The position numbers and the translations under genes are program-made. From contig NZ_CP034443.1 in NCBI RefSeq assembly GCF_003952365.1, positions 4,209,001 through 4,273,000 on the forward strand: DNA of 64,000 bases, written 5' to 3'. Below the pieces are notes generated by a model, which searched no databases, had not been told where the DNA came from, and saw nothing but the letters and a program-made list of their open reading frames with translations. Of this stretch, positions 33,610 through 41,332 are shown in pieces; position 1 is the first letter of the stretch, and each line of letters opens with the position of its first letter. This DNA comes from Mesorhizobium sp. M9A.F.Ca.ET.002.03.1.2. GTDB taxonomy: Bacteria > Pseudomonadota > Alphaproteobacteria > Rhizobiales > Rhizobiaceae.

Positions 33610-34281
33610 ATGATTACTGCTCATGTTGTCAATGCGCATAATAAGCATCTCTACGAGACCGAATTCGACGAATTCCTGCGCCGGCGGCACGATTTTTTCG
33701 TGCACCAAAAACATTGGCGCCCTCCGAGCCCGGATGGTCGCGAGCTAGACCAGTTCGATACGGACGCGGCGACCTACCTGCTGGGTATTGAAGACGGTCG
33801 CGTCGTGACCTCGGCTCGATTGATCCCAACGAGCGAGCCGCACATGGTCTCGGAGGTCTTTTCTCACATGTGCGAAAAATCGGGCGTCCCAAGGCGCCCC
33901 GATTGGGCCGAATGGACCCGTACCTTCGTCGTTCCCGACAAACGTTCGACCGGGCTGCGCGGCACGCTGACGCAGCTCTGCTGCGCCGTGATGGAATACG
34001 CGCTGGACGAGGGCCTCAGTGCGGTGGGCGGCGTCCAGGAGACGTACTTCATGCCGCACCACGGCGCGCTGAAGTGGCACGCCGAGCCGATGGGCATGGC
34101 GCGAGAAGAAAACGGCGAATGGTACATCGTGGCCTATATCGAGGTGAATGAGGCGGCGCTGGCGAGCGTGCGGAAGATTCTTGGGGTCGACAATTCGCTG
34201 CTGGTTCGGCGCGGTGCGCAGGTGCCGTTTGTCGACATTTCGAGTTGGCGCGAGCCGCAGCGAGCCCGAAATCAAGCATAA
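33610..34281 (+). CDS. LuxI-family acyl-homoserine-lactone synthase
   Basis: 223 aa. All hallmark residues are present: Arg and Phe in RRRHDFFVHQKHW (about 24-36), the two Asp in DQFDTDAATY (about 47-56), Arg in SARLIPT (about 68-74), Glu and Arg in EWTRTFVVP (about 101-109). It makes N-acyl-homoserine lactone from S-adenosylmethionine and an acyl-ACP; acyl chain not predictable. GGGGGG lies 9-10 bp upstream of the ATG. The lux box suggests positive autoregulation by the preceding LuxR protein. It resembles chromosomal rhizobial pairs, but I cannot say which named pair it corresponds to. Confidence 0.94.
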   Translation: MITAHVVNAHNKHLYETEFDEFLRRRHDFFVHQKHWRPPSPDGRELDQFDTDAATYLLGIEDGRVVTSARLIPTSEPHMVSEVFSHMCEKSGVPRRPDWAEWTRTFVVPDKRSTGLRGTLTQLCCAVMEYALDEGLSAVGGVQETYFMPHHGALKWHAEPMGMAREENGEWYIVAYIEVNEAALASVRKILGVDNSLLVRRGAQVPFVDISSWREPQRARNQA

Positions 34282-34321
34282 TATCCACATTGTCGAAAAC
34301 GATCCAACGGGAGAAAGTGAT

Positions 34322-34642
34322 ATGGAAACGCGCGATTGGTATGCCTGGATCAATACCATGCCTCCCAAGCCAGATGATTTTCACGTCATTGGCGAGGTAT
34401 ATGTAGGAAATCCAGGCGTTGAAGGCTTTCTTGCTTTTCGGGAGCCGCAAGGGATTAATAACAAAATCTTGCTTCTTGACCTGCATCTTGTGCAACGGCC
34501 GGGAATGTGGCCGCAGGTGATGACTTGGGTGCAAGCACGTTACGACTCCGTCATTCGGCCAGACGCACCAGAGTACACCGACGTTGAAATATTTTTTGAG
34601 GCAAAGTCGATCGCAAAAATTAGCGTCGAAATCGTGCATTGA
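34322..34642 (+). CDS. Small unknown protein downstream of luxI
   Basis: 106 aa, not recognised. It starts at ATG 34322 with GGGAGAAAG just upstream, 40 bp after the luxI stop, so it is probably in the autoinducer-controlled transcript. No signal peptide or membrane segment. The sequence looks like a compact mixed alpha/beta protein: METRDWYAWINTMPPKPDDF, a hydrophobic KILLLDLHLV strand, then VEIFFEAKSIAKISVEIVH. Base composition falls toward AT through this gene, marking the start of the atypical stretch that runs to about 36.2 kb. Confidence 0.7.
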   Translation: METRDWYAWINTMPPKPDDFHVIGEVYVGNPGVEGFLAFREPQGINNKILLLDLHLVQRPGMWPQVMTWVQARYDSVIRPDAPEYTDVEIFFEAKSIAKISVEIVH

Positions 34643-34855
34643 ACGACACTGTCAAGGTGTGTTGGCATCAACAAGCGTTGAATAACTTCTCATTATCGAG
34701 GAGCGGCTGGCCGTAGTAAGTGGTCTGGCTTGTACTTCTGGTCACGCTAATAGAACATGATTTTTACACTGAAGGCCTGCGTAAGTCTGTTGACACTCGC
34801 AGGCACATTTTTTGCTCATCTGGCAACTGCTAATATCCTTTGGGGAGGGATAGTT

Positions 34856-35728
34856 TTGCGAAGTTATCTAGCCAGCGTTATCGCAATCGGACTGCTGCTA
34901 GCCTCTTGCGCCATCCCACCTAAAGCGGCAGATTACTCAAAAGTCTCTAGTTACCAGATCGCCCTTCGAGTCAGATGCGAGATGAGAGATGCTGTCCGCG
35001 ATCTAATGCGACAGGCAATAATTCGGCGTCATGAGGAGTATTCCAGAAAATTTACGACTGACGAAGATTTTTTGAATCTCGAAGTCTCCAGACTTCCTAA
35101 AGATGTTCGCCCAATCATTGCAAGATATGAAAATGTTCTGGTCGGCTACGAATTCAATTTGGACGCGACGGAGACCAACGCCACTACAGGCATGGTTGAT
35201 TTCGTTGGGGCATTGAGCAGAGGAGCTATTGGACTAGGTCTCTCGGCATCGGCTACGCTGCAGCGCAATGGTGTTGAAAATTTCCGTGTCTTAGACACCT
35301 TCGGTCGATTGGTAACGCTTGTTCCCGACCATGAGTATTGCGAATTGGCGCCACCGCACAGAAAAAATTATATTTATCCGATTACCGGAGCCCTAGAATT
35401 GCGCGGGTATGCTCAAACATTTTTGAGCATGAACCAATCGGGCAATCTCGACACGTCGAAGACTCCCTATACTATAACTTTGACGTTCACGACGAGCGCC
35501 GGGAGTTCGGTTGGGCCATCCGTTTCACTGAACCCACTCGGCGAGCCGTTTGAACTCTCAAAGGCATCTGGGACCGTCAGAAACGATCGGTCTGACGTTC
35601 ACAAAGTTGCCATAGCATTCGTTATGCCAACCGGGCCAGATGAGCGGGCGCTCACAATTGCCGAGCAGCGCATCGAAGATGAATTGAACAACGTACGCTT
35701 GCAGCAGGCGTTCGATAGCCGTCGATAA
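34856..35728 (+). CDS. Putative lipoprotein of unknown function
   Basis: 290 aa. With a TTG start at 34856, preceded by GGGGAGGGA 5 bp away, the protein begins with a textbook lipoprotein signal, RSYLASVIAIGLLLASC, and lipidation would be at Cys18. An in-frame ATG at 34757 exists but has no Shine-Dalgarno and would give an odd 50-residue leader. The mature part has an acidic/basic helical region (about 30-75), an Ala/Gly stretch FVGALSRGAIGLGLSASA (about 116-133) and a beta-rich C-terminal half (LTFTTSAGSSVGPSVSLNP). No family recognised. The gene is clearly AT-richer than the flanking core genes, suggesting transfer. Confidence 0.7.
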   Translation: MRSYLASVIAIGLLLASCAIPPKAADYSKVSSYQIALRVRCEMRDAVRDLMRQAIIRRHEEYSRKFTTDEDFLNLEVSRLPKDVRPIIARYENVLVGYEFNLDATETNATTGMVDFVGALSRGAIGLGLSASATLQRNGVENFRVLDTFGRLVTLVPDHEYCELAPPHRKNYIYPITGALELRGYAQTFLSMNQSGNLDTSKTPYTITLTFTTSAGSSVGPSVSLNPLGEPFELSKASGTVRNDRSDVHKVAIAFVMPTGPDERALTIAEQRIEDELNNVRLQQAFDSRR

Positions 35729-35747
35729 TAGCAAGGGAGGACATGAG

Positions 35748-36035
35748 ATGGCAGTAAATTTCAGTGAAATGGAAATCAGCAGCGTTCCGGAGACGCCTCC
35801 ACCTATGACTCCGGAGAAAGTCTTTGAGGTCGTTGATCTTATTACATCCCTCGGCGGAAGAGAGCAGTTCCTGGCCGCGTGTCACGCCCATGGCTTCGCC
35901 TTGAATATTCCCTCTGCTGACATAGCCTTCGTTAAGCAAGCTGTTCTAGATATCGCACGCTTCAATTCTCAGCGAGCGCAAGGATTCGAAGTAGAGATTC
36001 AGGCGATCGTGCGTTCATATCCTCAATGCATCTGA
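35748..36035 (+). CDS. Small unknown protein
   Basis: 95 aa, not recognised. AAGGGAGGA precedes the ATG by 7 bp, a strong ribosome site. It follows the lipoprotein gene by 19 bp on the same strand and shares its AT-rich composition, so the two are probably one transcript. Sequence: an N-terminal acidic Pro-rich part (VPETPPPMTPEKV), then helices with LITSLGGREQFLAACHAHGFALNIP. That alpha-helical middle resembles the short leader-like or nif11-type hypothetical peptides in layout, but the similarity is too slight to name. Confidence 0.65.
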   Translation: MAVNFSEMEISSVPETPPPMTPEKVFEVVDLITSLGGREQFLAACHAHGFALNIPSADIAFVKQAVLDIARFNSQRAQGFEVEIQAIVRSYPQCI

Positions 36036-36222
36036 ACGTCAGAGGTTTTTGATGTGGCTTTCACTGATCCTTCATGTTGCAGGTCATGTAGCATCGAGTT
36101 TCTGAGAACATTTCTGAGGCTTTAAGAAAAGTTCAGGAGTTTCTTGCAACAAGACGCGACACAGCCCTAGTCGCATTTTGATGGTGCGGAACTGCAAGGC
36201 TTATATTCGTTGAGTAATTTTC

Positions 36223-36296
36223 TGGCTGGGGAACCTGGATTCGAACCAGGACTAACGGAGTCAGAGTCCGTGGGTCTACCGTTAACCTATTCCCCA
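36223..36296 (-). tRNA. tRNA-Gln (CTG)
   Basis: 74 nt including encoded CCA. Acceptor TGGGGAA pairs with TTCCCCA; D-arm GTTAACGGTAGAC; anticodon stem ACGGA/TCCGT around loop CTCTGAC, giving anticodon CTG; T-arm CCTGG TTCGAATCCAGG. All cloverleaf parts are intact. The AT-rich lux-linked block ends beside its 3' end, a typical integration position. Confidence 0.96.
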
Positions 36297-36351
36297 GCAG
36301 GCCCGGTTGAAGAAAACCGCGCGGGCAGGGCGGCGATGGCGCCGCGCGTGC

Positions 36352-36379
36352 CTTGTAGCCGCCGCCGGAAAATAGTCAA
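36352..36379 (-). promoter_or_regulatory. Candidate promoter for tRNA-Gln
   Basis: On the minus strand TTGACT (36379-36374) and TACAAG (36357-36352) are separated by 16 bp, placing transcription start about 50 nt before the tRNA. Confidence 0.4.
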
Positions 36380-36432
36380 GCCTGCCCAGGCATTTCAATC
36401 GGCACGATTGCTTCAGGTTCTCGTTGGCTCTC

Positions 36433-37610
36433 CCTTCTCCCCTTGTGGGCCTGTTGCGCAGTTAGCGAGGACAGGCTGCGGAACGGTTTCACCGTTAGCA
36501 TTCCGCTTTGCTTGGGTGATTTGGCGTCTGGTTTGGAGTTTGAGGGGTATTGGTGCGGCGTTTGGCCGGTCACCGGGCGCACCTATCCCGTGATGGCGGC
36601 CCATCGGCGCATGTTGAAGGCGATCGCCGCCATCGTCACCTGGGCAGCTGCCTTGGCTAGCCCAACGTAACGGATCGTGGTCAGCTTCATGCGGTTCTTG
36701 AGCGTGGCGAAGGTGGTCTCCACCGTCGCCCGCCGTCTGGCGATCAGGCGATTGTAGTGCTTGAGCCGCGGCGGCAGCGGATGGTGTTTGTTGGGGCGGC
36801 GCGCAATGCGCGGCTTCTTGCCTTCGGCCTTGAGCCGCGCGCGGCGGGCATGGGTGTCATAGGCGGCGTCCGCCCACACCGTCCTCTCGTCGCCGCGGAT
36901 CAAACCATCGGCCACCACCGTGTCGTTGACGTTGGCTGGCGTCGTGAGCAGCGTGCGGATCAGGCCGGAACCCTCGTCCACGCCGACATGGGCCTTGTAG
37001 CCGAAGGTGAAGCCCTTCTTGCCCTGTCTTACGCCACGTGCCTCGGCATCCTTCGACGGCCGCTCGCTTGTCGGCGGTGCTGAGACCGCATCGATCAGCG
37101 TCGCATCCAGCATCGTGCCGCGCTTCAGGATCACACCGGCCTTCTCCAATTGCCGGTCCAGTTCGCCAAACAGCTTCTCCAAGAGACCTTCGCCAACAAG
37201 CAGATTGCGAAAGCGCGACAGCACCGTGTGATCGGGAATGCTCTCCTCCAGGCCAAGCCCAACGAAGCGCCGGAACGACAGCCGGTCACCCAGCGCTTCC
37301 TCCAGCTCGCGATCCGACAGCCCATAGAGCGACTGCAGCAACAGCGCCTTGAACAGCAGCAGCGGCGGCCAGGCCGCGCGTCCCGGCCCACCATCACGCA
37401 GCGGGGTCAGCAGCTTCTCGAAGCGGTACCACTTCACCAAGTCAACCAACCGGTCGAGCGGCGAAGACCCGCCCGCCTGCTTGTCCCCCAGAAATGCCTC
37501 CGCAAGGCTCAACTGACCCGTCCGCTTCACCGCCATCGCGATTCTCCTCGGCTTTCGCCTCAGAGAATCACAACCAGTGAATTACGCAACAGGCCCACAA
37601 GGGGAGAAGG
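36433..37610. mobile_element. IS5-family insertion sequence with 26-bp perfect terminal inverted repeats
   Basis: A perfect inverted repeat is formed by 36433-36458 and 37585-37610. Its inner part, CCTGTTGCG at the ends, is the likely IS terminus; the outer part is a CTTCTCCCCTTGTGGG word belonging to the dispersed palindromic repeat family, so true IS ends are probably near 36448 and 37595 (about 1.15 kb). One transposase gene fills the element. No convincing non-palindromic direct target duplication is visible; GGCC just inside the repeat word could be one but is itself palindromic. Confidence 0.85.
36583..37536 (-). CDS. IS5-family DDE transposase
   Basis: 317 aa, intact. An N-terminal DUF772-like helical domain (SDRELEEALGDRLSFRRFVGL near 73-93) precedes the DDE catalytic domain: Asp in TMLDATLIDA near 144, Asp in VWADAAYDT near 221, and Glu in RRATVETTFATLKNR near 277. 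The start is ATG 37536, with AGGAGA a few bp upstream. The full length and intact triad suggest an element still able, or recently able, to move. Confidence 0.95.
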   Translation of the reverse strand: MAVKRTGQLSLAEAFLGDKQAGGSSPLDRLVDLVKWYRFEKLLTPLRDGGPGRAAWPPLLLFKALLLQSLYGLSDRELEEALGDRLSFRRFVGLGLEESIPDHTVLSRFRNLLVGEGLLEKLFGELDRQLEKAGVILKRGTMLDATLIDAVSAPPTSERPSKDAEARGVRQGKKGFTFGYKAHVGVDEGSGLIRTLLTTPANVNDTVVADGLIRGDERTVWADAAYDTHARRARLKAEGKKPRIARRPNKHHPLPPRLKHYNRLIARRRATVETTFATLKNRMKLTTIRYVGLAKAAAQVTMAAIAFNMRRWAAITG

Positions 37611-37627
37611 AAGAAGGGGCGGCGCCC

Positions 37628-38560
37628 TCAACTCTCGTTCCGGCCGAGCTGCGAGTGCTCGAAGTACAGCACCACACCGAGCGCGATCAGCAGCGGGATG
37701 ATCAGGTAGAACAGCCGGAACACCAGCAGTGCTGCCAGCACGCCGACCGGGTCCATGTGCGACAGGCCGGCGAGGAAGACGACCTCGAACACGCCGAGCC
37801 CGCCCGGCGCATGCGAGATCTGCGCAACCGAGAACGAAACCAGGAAGACGCCGAGCACGACGAAATAGCCGGGATTACCAGCCGCGGGCAGGGCAAAATA
37901 GATGATCGCCGCCGCTGCCAGCAGCTCGACCGGGCCGATCAGCAATTGCCGCGCGACGATCGGCAGCGCCGGATAATGGATCTGAAAGCTGCCGATCTTC
38001 AGCGGCCTGAGATGCAGCCAGCTGCCGAAGACATAGGCCGCCACCACGAGCAGCATTGCGAGGCCCGCCGCCATGGCCAGGCCATGGTGCGGTACGCCGG
38101 AAAACCGGTCGATAATCTCCGGCTCGAAGACCAGCACGAGGCCGGAGACGAGGATCGTCGACAGCACGAAGGTGATCCAGCAGACCGCCACCAGAATGCC
38201 GACATCCTGTCCGGTCAGGCCTCTGGTGCCGTAGGCGCGATAGCGAATCACCGCACCGGAGAACACCGAGCCGCCGATATTGTGCGATAGCGCATAGGTG
38301 GTGAACGAGCAAAGGGTGACGAACAGCCAAGAGACTCGTCTGCCGATATGCAGGAGCGCGATGTGGTCGTAGCCGGCCAGCGACGCATAGGCGACGACCG
38401 AGCTCAGCGCGGCGAGCATCCAGCCGCGGGCAGGGATGGCGACGATGCCGTCCCAGACGTCGTCGAGCGAGATGCCGCGCAGCTCGTGCAGCAGCAGCCA
38501 CAGCGAGAAGACGACCGCCGCAATGCCGACGACCGGCCAGAAATAGCGCTTCCAGTTCAT
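37628..38560 (-). CDS. YbhN / lysylphosphatidylglycerol-synthase-TM-like membrane protein (UPF0104)
   Basis: 310 aa with about eight membrane helices and family motifs SHNIGGSVFSGAVIRYRAYG (about 92-111) and SHAPGGLGVFEVVFL (about 251-265). This is the flippase-like membrane half of MprF without a catalytic domain; such proteins move or bind lipids but the substrate is unknown. The stop sits 17 bp from the end of the IS element, so the insertion narrowly missed its 3' end. Confidence 0.87.
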   Translation of the reverse strand: MNWKRYFWPVVGIAAVVFSLWLLLHELRGISLDDVWDGIVAIPARGWMLAALSSVVAYASLAGYDHIALLHIGRRVSWLFVTLCSFTTYALSHNIGGSVFSGAVIRYRAYGTRGLTGQDVGILVAVCWITFVLSTILVSGLVLVFEPEIIDRFSGVPHHGLAMAAGLAMLLVVAAYVFGSWLHLRPLKIGSFQIHYPALPIVARQLLIGPVELLAAAAIIYFALPAAGNPGYFVVLGVFLVSFSVAQISHAPGGLGVFEVVFLAGLSHMDPVGVLAALLVFRLFYLIIPLLIALGVVLYFEHSQLGRNES

Positions 38561-38891
38561 GGCGTGACGATCATGCGTTGCAGCCCGTTACCCTTCTCCG
38601 GTTCGCTTCTGGAAAATCGCCCGCGATTCCGGATGTTTCATCCCCATTTCAGAAATGCCTTATCGAAGCCGGCTATTCAACCGTGAAGGCGGGCTGCGGG
38701 GAGAAGGAAAGCGTGGCGATCCTTCGTGCTGTCCCGCCATCATCGGGCAGGCAAGACTATGCCGCCCCAAAATTCGGCCGCTGCGCTCTTGGTGATCCGG
38801 CCCGGCGCTGCTAGTCTGGCGGCAACTTGAAACATGTGAAAGCGCCTGCTGCGTCCGGTCTCCGGTTCGCGCGGCGCCGGAAGGAACTGAA
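38561..38891. other. Intergenic region before ppx
   Basis: 331 bp. It contains an imperfect inverted pair CCCTTCTCC (38590-38598) and GGGGAGAAGG (38698-38707), i.e. another CTTCTCC-family repeat with a longer insert between the arms. No convincing ORF is seen; the ppx promoter is presumably in the last 100 bp. Confidence 0.45.
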
Positions 38892-40298
38892 GTGGAAGAC
38901 CACGACACCGGCGCCGGCGCGCCGGAAGTGGGCGTGTCAACGGCTTCGCCGCCGCCTTCGGGCCCGGCAAGCCCATCCGCCGGCCGGCAGAATGGCCGCC
39001 CGGTGCAGCCTTGGTCCGGCCAGGCAGGCGACGCGTCCCGAGATCAGAATGGCCAGCACCAGAATGGCCAGCACCAGAATGGCCAGAATCAGAAGGCCAA
39101 GACCAGGAAGCGGCGCAAGCGTCGGCGCGGCCGCAAGGTTTTTGCGCGCGATGACGCTCAGTTCGCAGCCGCCGGACTGTCGGCGCCCGCCGTCACCAGC
39201 GCTCCAGCCGGCCGCCCGCCCGAGGCGATCGTCGCGCCCTTGCCCTCGGTTTCGCAGGCAAGGCCGGAGCAGGCGGTTCGCCGCCCGCCGGTGCAGGAAC
39301 TGCCGGTATTTGCCGCGCTCGATCTCGGCACCAACAATTGCCGGCTGCTGGTGGCGATCCCGACGCGGCATGGCCAGTTCCGGGTCATCGACGCGTTCTC
39401 GCGCATCGTCAGGCTGGGCGAGGGCCTCACTGCCAATGGCCGGCTCGGCCAGCCCGCGATGGACCGCGCGGTCGAGGCGCTGAAGATTTGCGGCGACAAG
39501 TTGCGCAGCCGCAAGATCAGGAAGGCCCGGCTGATTGCCACCGAAGCCTGCCGCACGGCCGCGAACGGCGCCGAGTTCCTCGACCGCGTCGAGCGCGAGG
39601 CGGGCCTGAAGCTCGAGATCATCGACCGTCAGACCGAGGCGCGGCTGGCGGTGTCGGGCTGCGGCTCGCTGGTCGAGCGCGACACGCAAGGCGTCGTCCT
39701 GTTCGACATCGGCGGCGGCTCCTCGGAAATCGCGCTGATCGACCTCACCGGCCACCGCTCGCCGCGGCTCGCCAACCACATCGTCTCCTGGACGTCGCTG
39801 CCGGTCGGCGTCGTCTCGCTGGCCGAGCGCTTCGGCGGCCGCACCGTCACCCGCGAGGTCTTCGCCGCCATGGTCGAGGATGTGGCTGTGCGCCTGCATG
39901 CCTTCGACGGGCGCGACCGGCTGAGCCATGTGCTCGCCAGCCCGAAATTCCATCTGCTCGGCACCTCGGGCACGGTGACGACGCTGGCCGGCGTTCACCT
40001 TGACCTGGAACGCTACGATCGCCGCCGGGTCGACGGGCTGTGGATGGACCGCGACAGCGTCGACCGCATGGTCGAAAGGCTGGTCGGCTGGGATTTCCAG
40101 CAGCGCGTCGCCAATCCTTGCATCGGCGCCGACCGCGCCGATCTGGTGCTGGCCGGCTGCGCCATCCTGGAGGCGATCCGCGCGATGTGGCCGTCGGAAA
40201 GGCTGCGCGTCGCCGATCGCGGCCTGCGCGAGGGCATATTGAGCGAATTGATGGCCGACGACGGCGTCTGGCGCAACAGCGGGCGGGCCAGAGCATGA
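38892..40298 (+). CDS. ppx: Exopolyphosphatase / guanosine pentaphosphate phosphohydrolase family
   Basis: 468 aa. The ASKHA fold motifs are FAALDLGTNNCRLLVA near residues 139-154, VVLFDIGGGSSEI near 266-278 and HLLGTSGTVTTLAG near 353-366. Family activity: releases phosphate from polyphosphate chains or from pppGpp. The first 130 residues are an unusual disordered extension: a 15-bp tandem repeat (39045-39089) encodes QNGQH units, followed by a strongly basic RKRRKRRRGRK tract. The start is GTG 38892 with GGAAGGA upstream. The last residues and the stop lie inside a dispersed palindromic repeat (see 40293). rlmE follows 99 bp downstream, an arrangement common in rhizobia. Confidence 0.93.
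   Translation: MEDHDTGAGAPEVGVSTASPPPSGPASPSAGRQNGRPVQPWSGQAGDASRDQNGQHQNGQHQNGQNQKAKTRKRRKRRRGRKVFARDDAQFAAAGLSAPAVTSAPAGRPPEAIVAPLPSVSQARPEQAVRRPPVQELPVFAALDLGTNNCRLLVAIPTRHGQFRVIDAFSRIVRLGEGLTANGRLGQPAMDRAVEALKICGDKLRSRKIRKARLIATEACRTAANGAEFLDRVEREAGLKLEIIDRQTEARLAVSGCGSLVERDTQGVVLFDIGGGSSEIALIDLTGHRSPRLANHIVSWTSLPVGVVSLAERFGGRTVTREVFAAMVEDVAVRLHAFDGRDRLSHVLASPKFHLLGTSGTVTTLAGVHLDLERYDRRRVDGLWMDRDSVDRMVERLVGWDFQQRVANPCIGADRADLVLAGCAILEAIRAMWPSERLRVADRGLREGILSELMADDGVWRNSGRARA
39045..39089 (+). repeat. 15-bp tandem repeat inside ppx
   Basis: Three copies of CAGAATGGCCAGCAC (last one ends AGAAT), in frame, encoding QNGQH/QNGQN. In-frame unit length means copy number can vary without breaking the gene. 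Confidence 0.9.
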
Positions 40299-40382
40299 TC
40301 CCGAACCGGAGGACCGCGTCAGCGAAAAGTGGCAACCGGTTTTTGCTTCGCTGACCTTCGGTTCGGAAAAGATCATGCTCAG
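40293..40382. repeat. Dispersed palindromic repeat, GAGCATGATC family
   Basis: GAGCATGATC near 40293 and GATCATGCTC near 40373 are the outer arms; inner pieces CCGAACCG and CGGTTCGG also pair. GAAAAGTGGCAACCGGTTTT in the middle is the typical rhizobial repeat core. It supplies the last codons and the stop of ppx. Confidence 0.8.
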
Positions 40383-40397
40383 ACCAGAAATTAACCA

Positions 40398-41135
40398 ATG
40401 ACCAAGAAACCGGAAAAGCCGGGTTCCGCCGGCATTCGCGTGCTGAAGACACGGGTCAAGAAGAAAAGCGGCCTGAAGGAATCGTCGCGCCGCTGGCTGC
40501 AGCGCCACATCAACGATCCCTATGTCCAGCGCTCCAAGGCCGACGGCTACCGCTCGCGCGCGGCCTACAAGCTGATCGAGATCGACGACAAGCACCATCT
40601 GCTCAAGCCCGGCATGAAGGTCATCGACCTTGGCGCGGCGCCCGGCGGCTGGTGTCAGGTCGCCGCCGCGCGCACGAAATCGACGGCCGAACACCCGCAT
40701 GTCGTCGGCATCGATTATCTCGAAATGGATGCGGTGCCCGGCGCGCCGGTGCTGCTGATGGATTTTCTCGACCCGCAGGCGCCGGAAAAGCTCGCCGAAA
40801 CGCTGGGCGGTCAGCCGGACATCGTTTTGTCCGACATGGCTGCACCCACCACCGGCCACAAGCGGACCGACCACATCCGCACCATGTATCTGTGCGAAGT
40901 GGCGGCCGATTTCGCCTTGTCGGTGCTCAAGCCGGGCGGTCATTTCCTGGCCAAGACCTTTCAGGGCGGCGCCGAGAACGAATTGCTCGCCAGGCTCAAG
41001 CAGAATTTCCGCTCGGTCCACCACGTCAAGCCGCCGGCCTCGCGCGATGAGTCGGTGGAGCTTTATCTGCTGGCGAAGGATTTTAAGGGGCGAGAACACC
41101 CACCTTCGTCATCCCAGGGCGAAGCAGGAGCGTAG
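40398..41135 (+). CDS. rlmE: 23S rRNA 2'-O-ribose methyltransferase RlmE (FtsJ/RrmJ)
   Basis: 245 aa. Rossmann SAM site [16 protein letters not shown] near residues 75-90, and the K-D-K-E catalytic set: Lys in RSRAAYKL near 56, Asp in VLSDMAAP near 148, Lys in FLAKTFQGG near 188, Glu in [11 protein letters not shown] near 223. It methylates U2552 (E. coli numbering) in the ribosomal A loop. Alpha-proteobacterial RlmE has a basic N-terminal extension, as seen ([20 protein letters not shown]). The final 12 residues ([12 protein letters not shown]) are encoded by a dispersed repeat and are probably not conserved. Confidence 0.95.
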   Translation: MTKKPEKPGSAGIRVLKTRVKKKSGLKESSRRWLQRHINDPYVQRSKADGYRSRAAYKLIEIDDKHHLLKPGMKVIDLGAAPGGWCQVAAARTKSTAEHPHVVGIDYLEMDAVPGAPVLLMDFLDPQAPEKLAETLGGQPDIVLSDMAAPTTGHKRTDHIRTMYLCEVAADFALSVLKPGGHFLAKTFQGGAENELLARLKQNFRSVHHVKPPASRDESVELYLLAKDFKGREHPPSSSQGEAGA

Positions 41136-41323
41136 CGACGTTGCGGAGACCCTGGGATCCATGCCGTTACCGGCGCCGAAGGGCACCGACGGTGCAGAGA
41201 TCCCTTGGCATAGCTCATTCCGATGCAACTCATTCTGCACCCGCAGCAGCGCTCTGATATTACGGCATGGATCCCAGGGTCTGCGCTCCCGCTTCGCGTT
41301 CGCTTCGCCCTAGGATGACGAAG
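41104..41323. repeat. Large imperfect inverted repeat (about 220 bp)
   Basis: The left arm starts CTTCGTCATCCCAGGGCGAA and includes CCCTGGGATCCATGCCGT; the right arm is the reverse complement with a few mismatches (ACGGCATGGATCCCAGGG ... CGCCCTAGGATGACGAAG). A long stem of about 60 bp with a 90-bp centre could form. It lacks an ORF and looks like a MITE or RIME-type dispersed element. Its left edge lies within rlmE. Confidence 0.8.
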
Positions 41324-41332
41324 TCGGTGACG

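Noticed and set aside
39045..39089. Short direct repeats considered as a CRISPR array
   Set aside because: Units are 15 bp, contiguous, in frame and inside ppx, with no spacers. No cas genes are in the window.
38937..41099. A 720-codon open frame antisense to ppx and rlmE
   Set aside because: Both sense genes carry clear catalytic motifs; the antisense product shows no domain and spans two real genes.
41104..41323. Large inverted repeat considered as a structured non-coding RNA or IS end
   Set aside because: Symmetry and lack of a transposase or promoter fit a dispersed MITE-like repeat better; no RNA family recognised.
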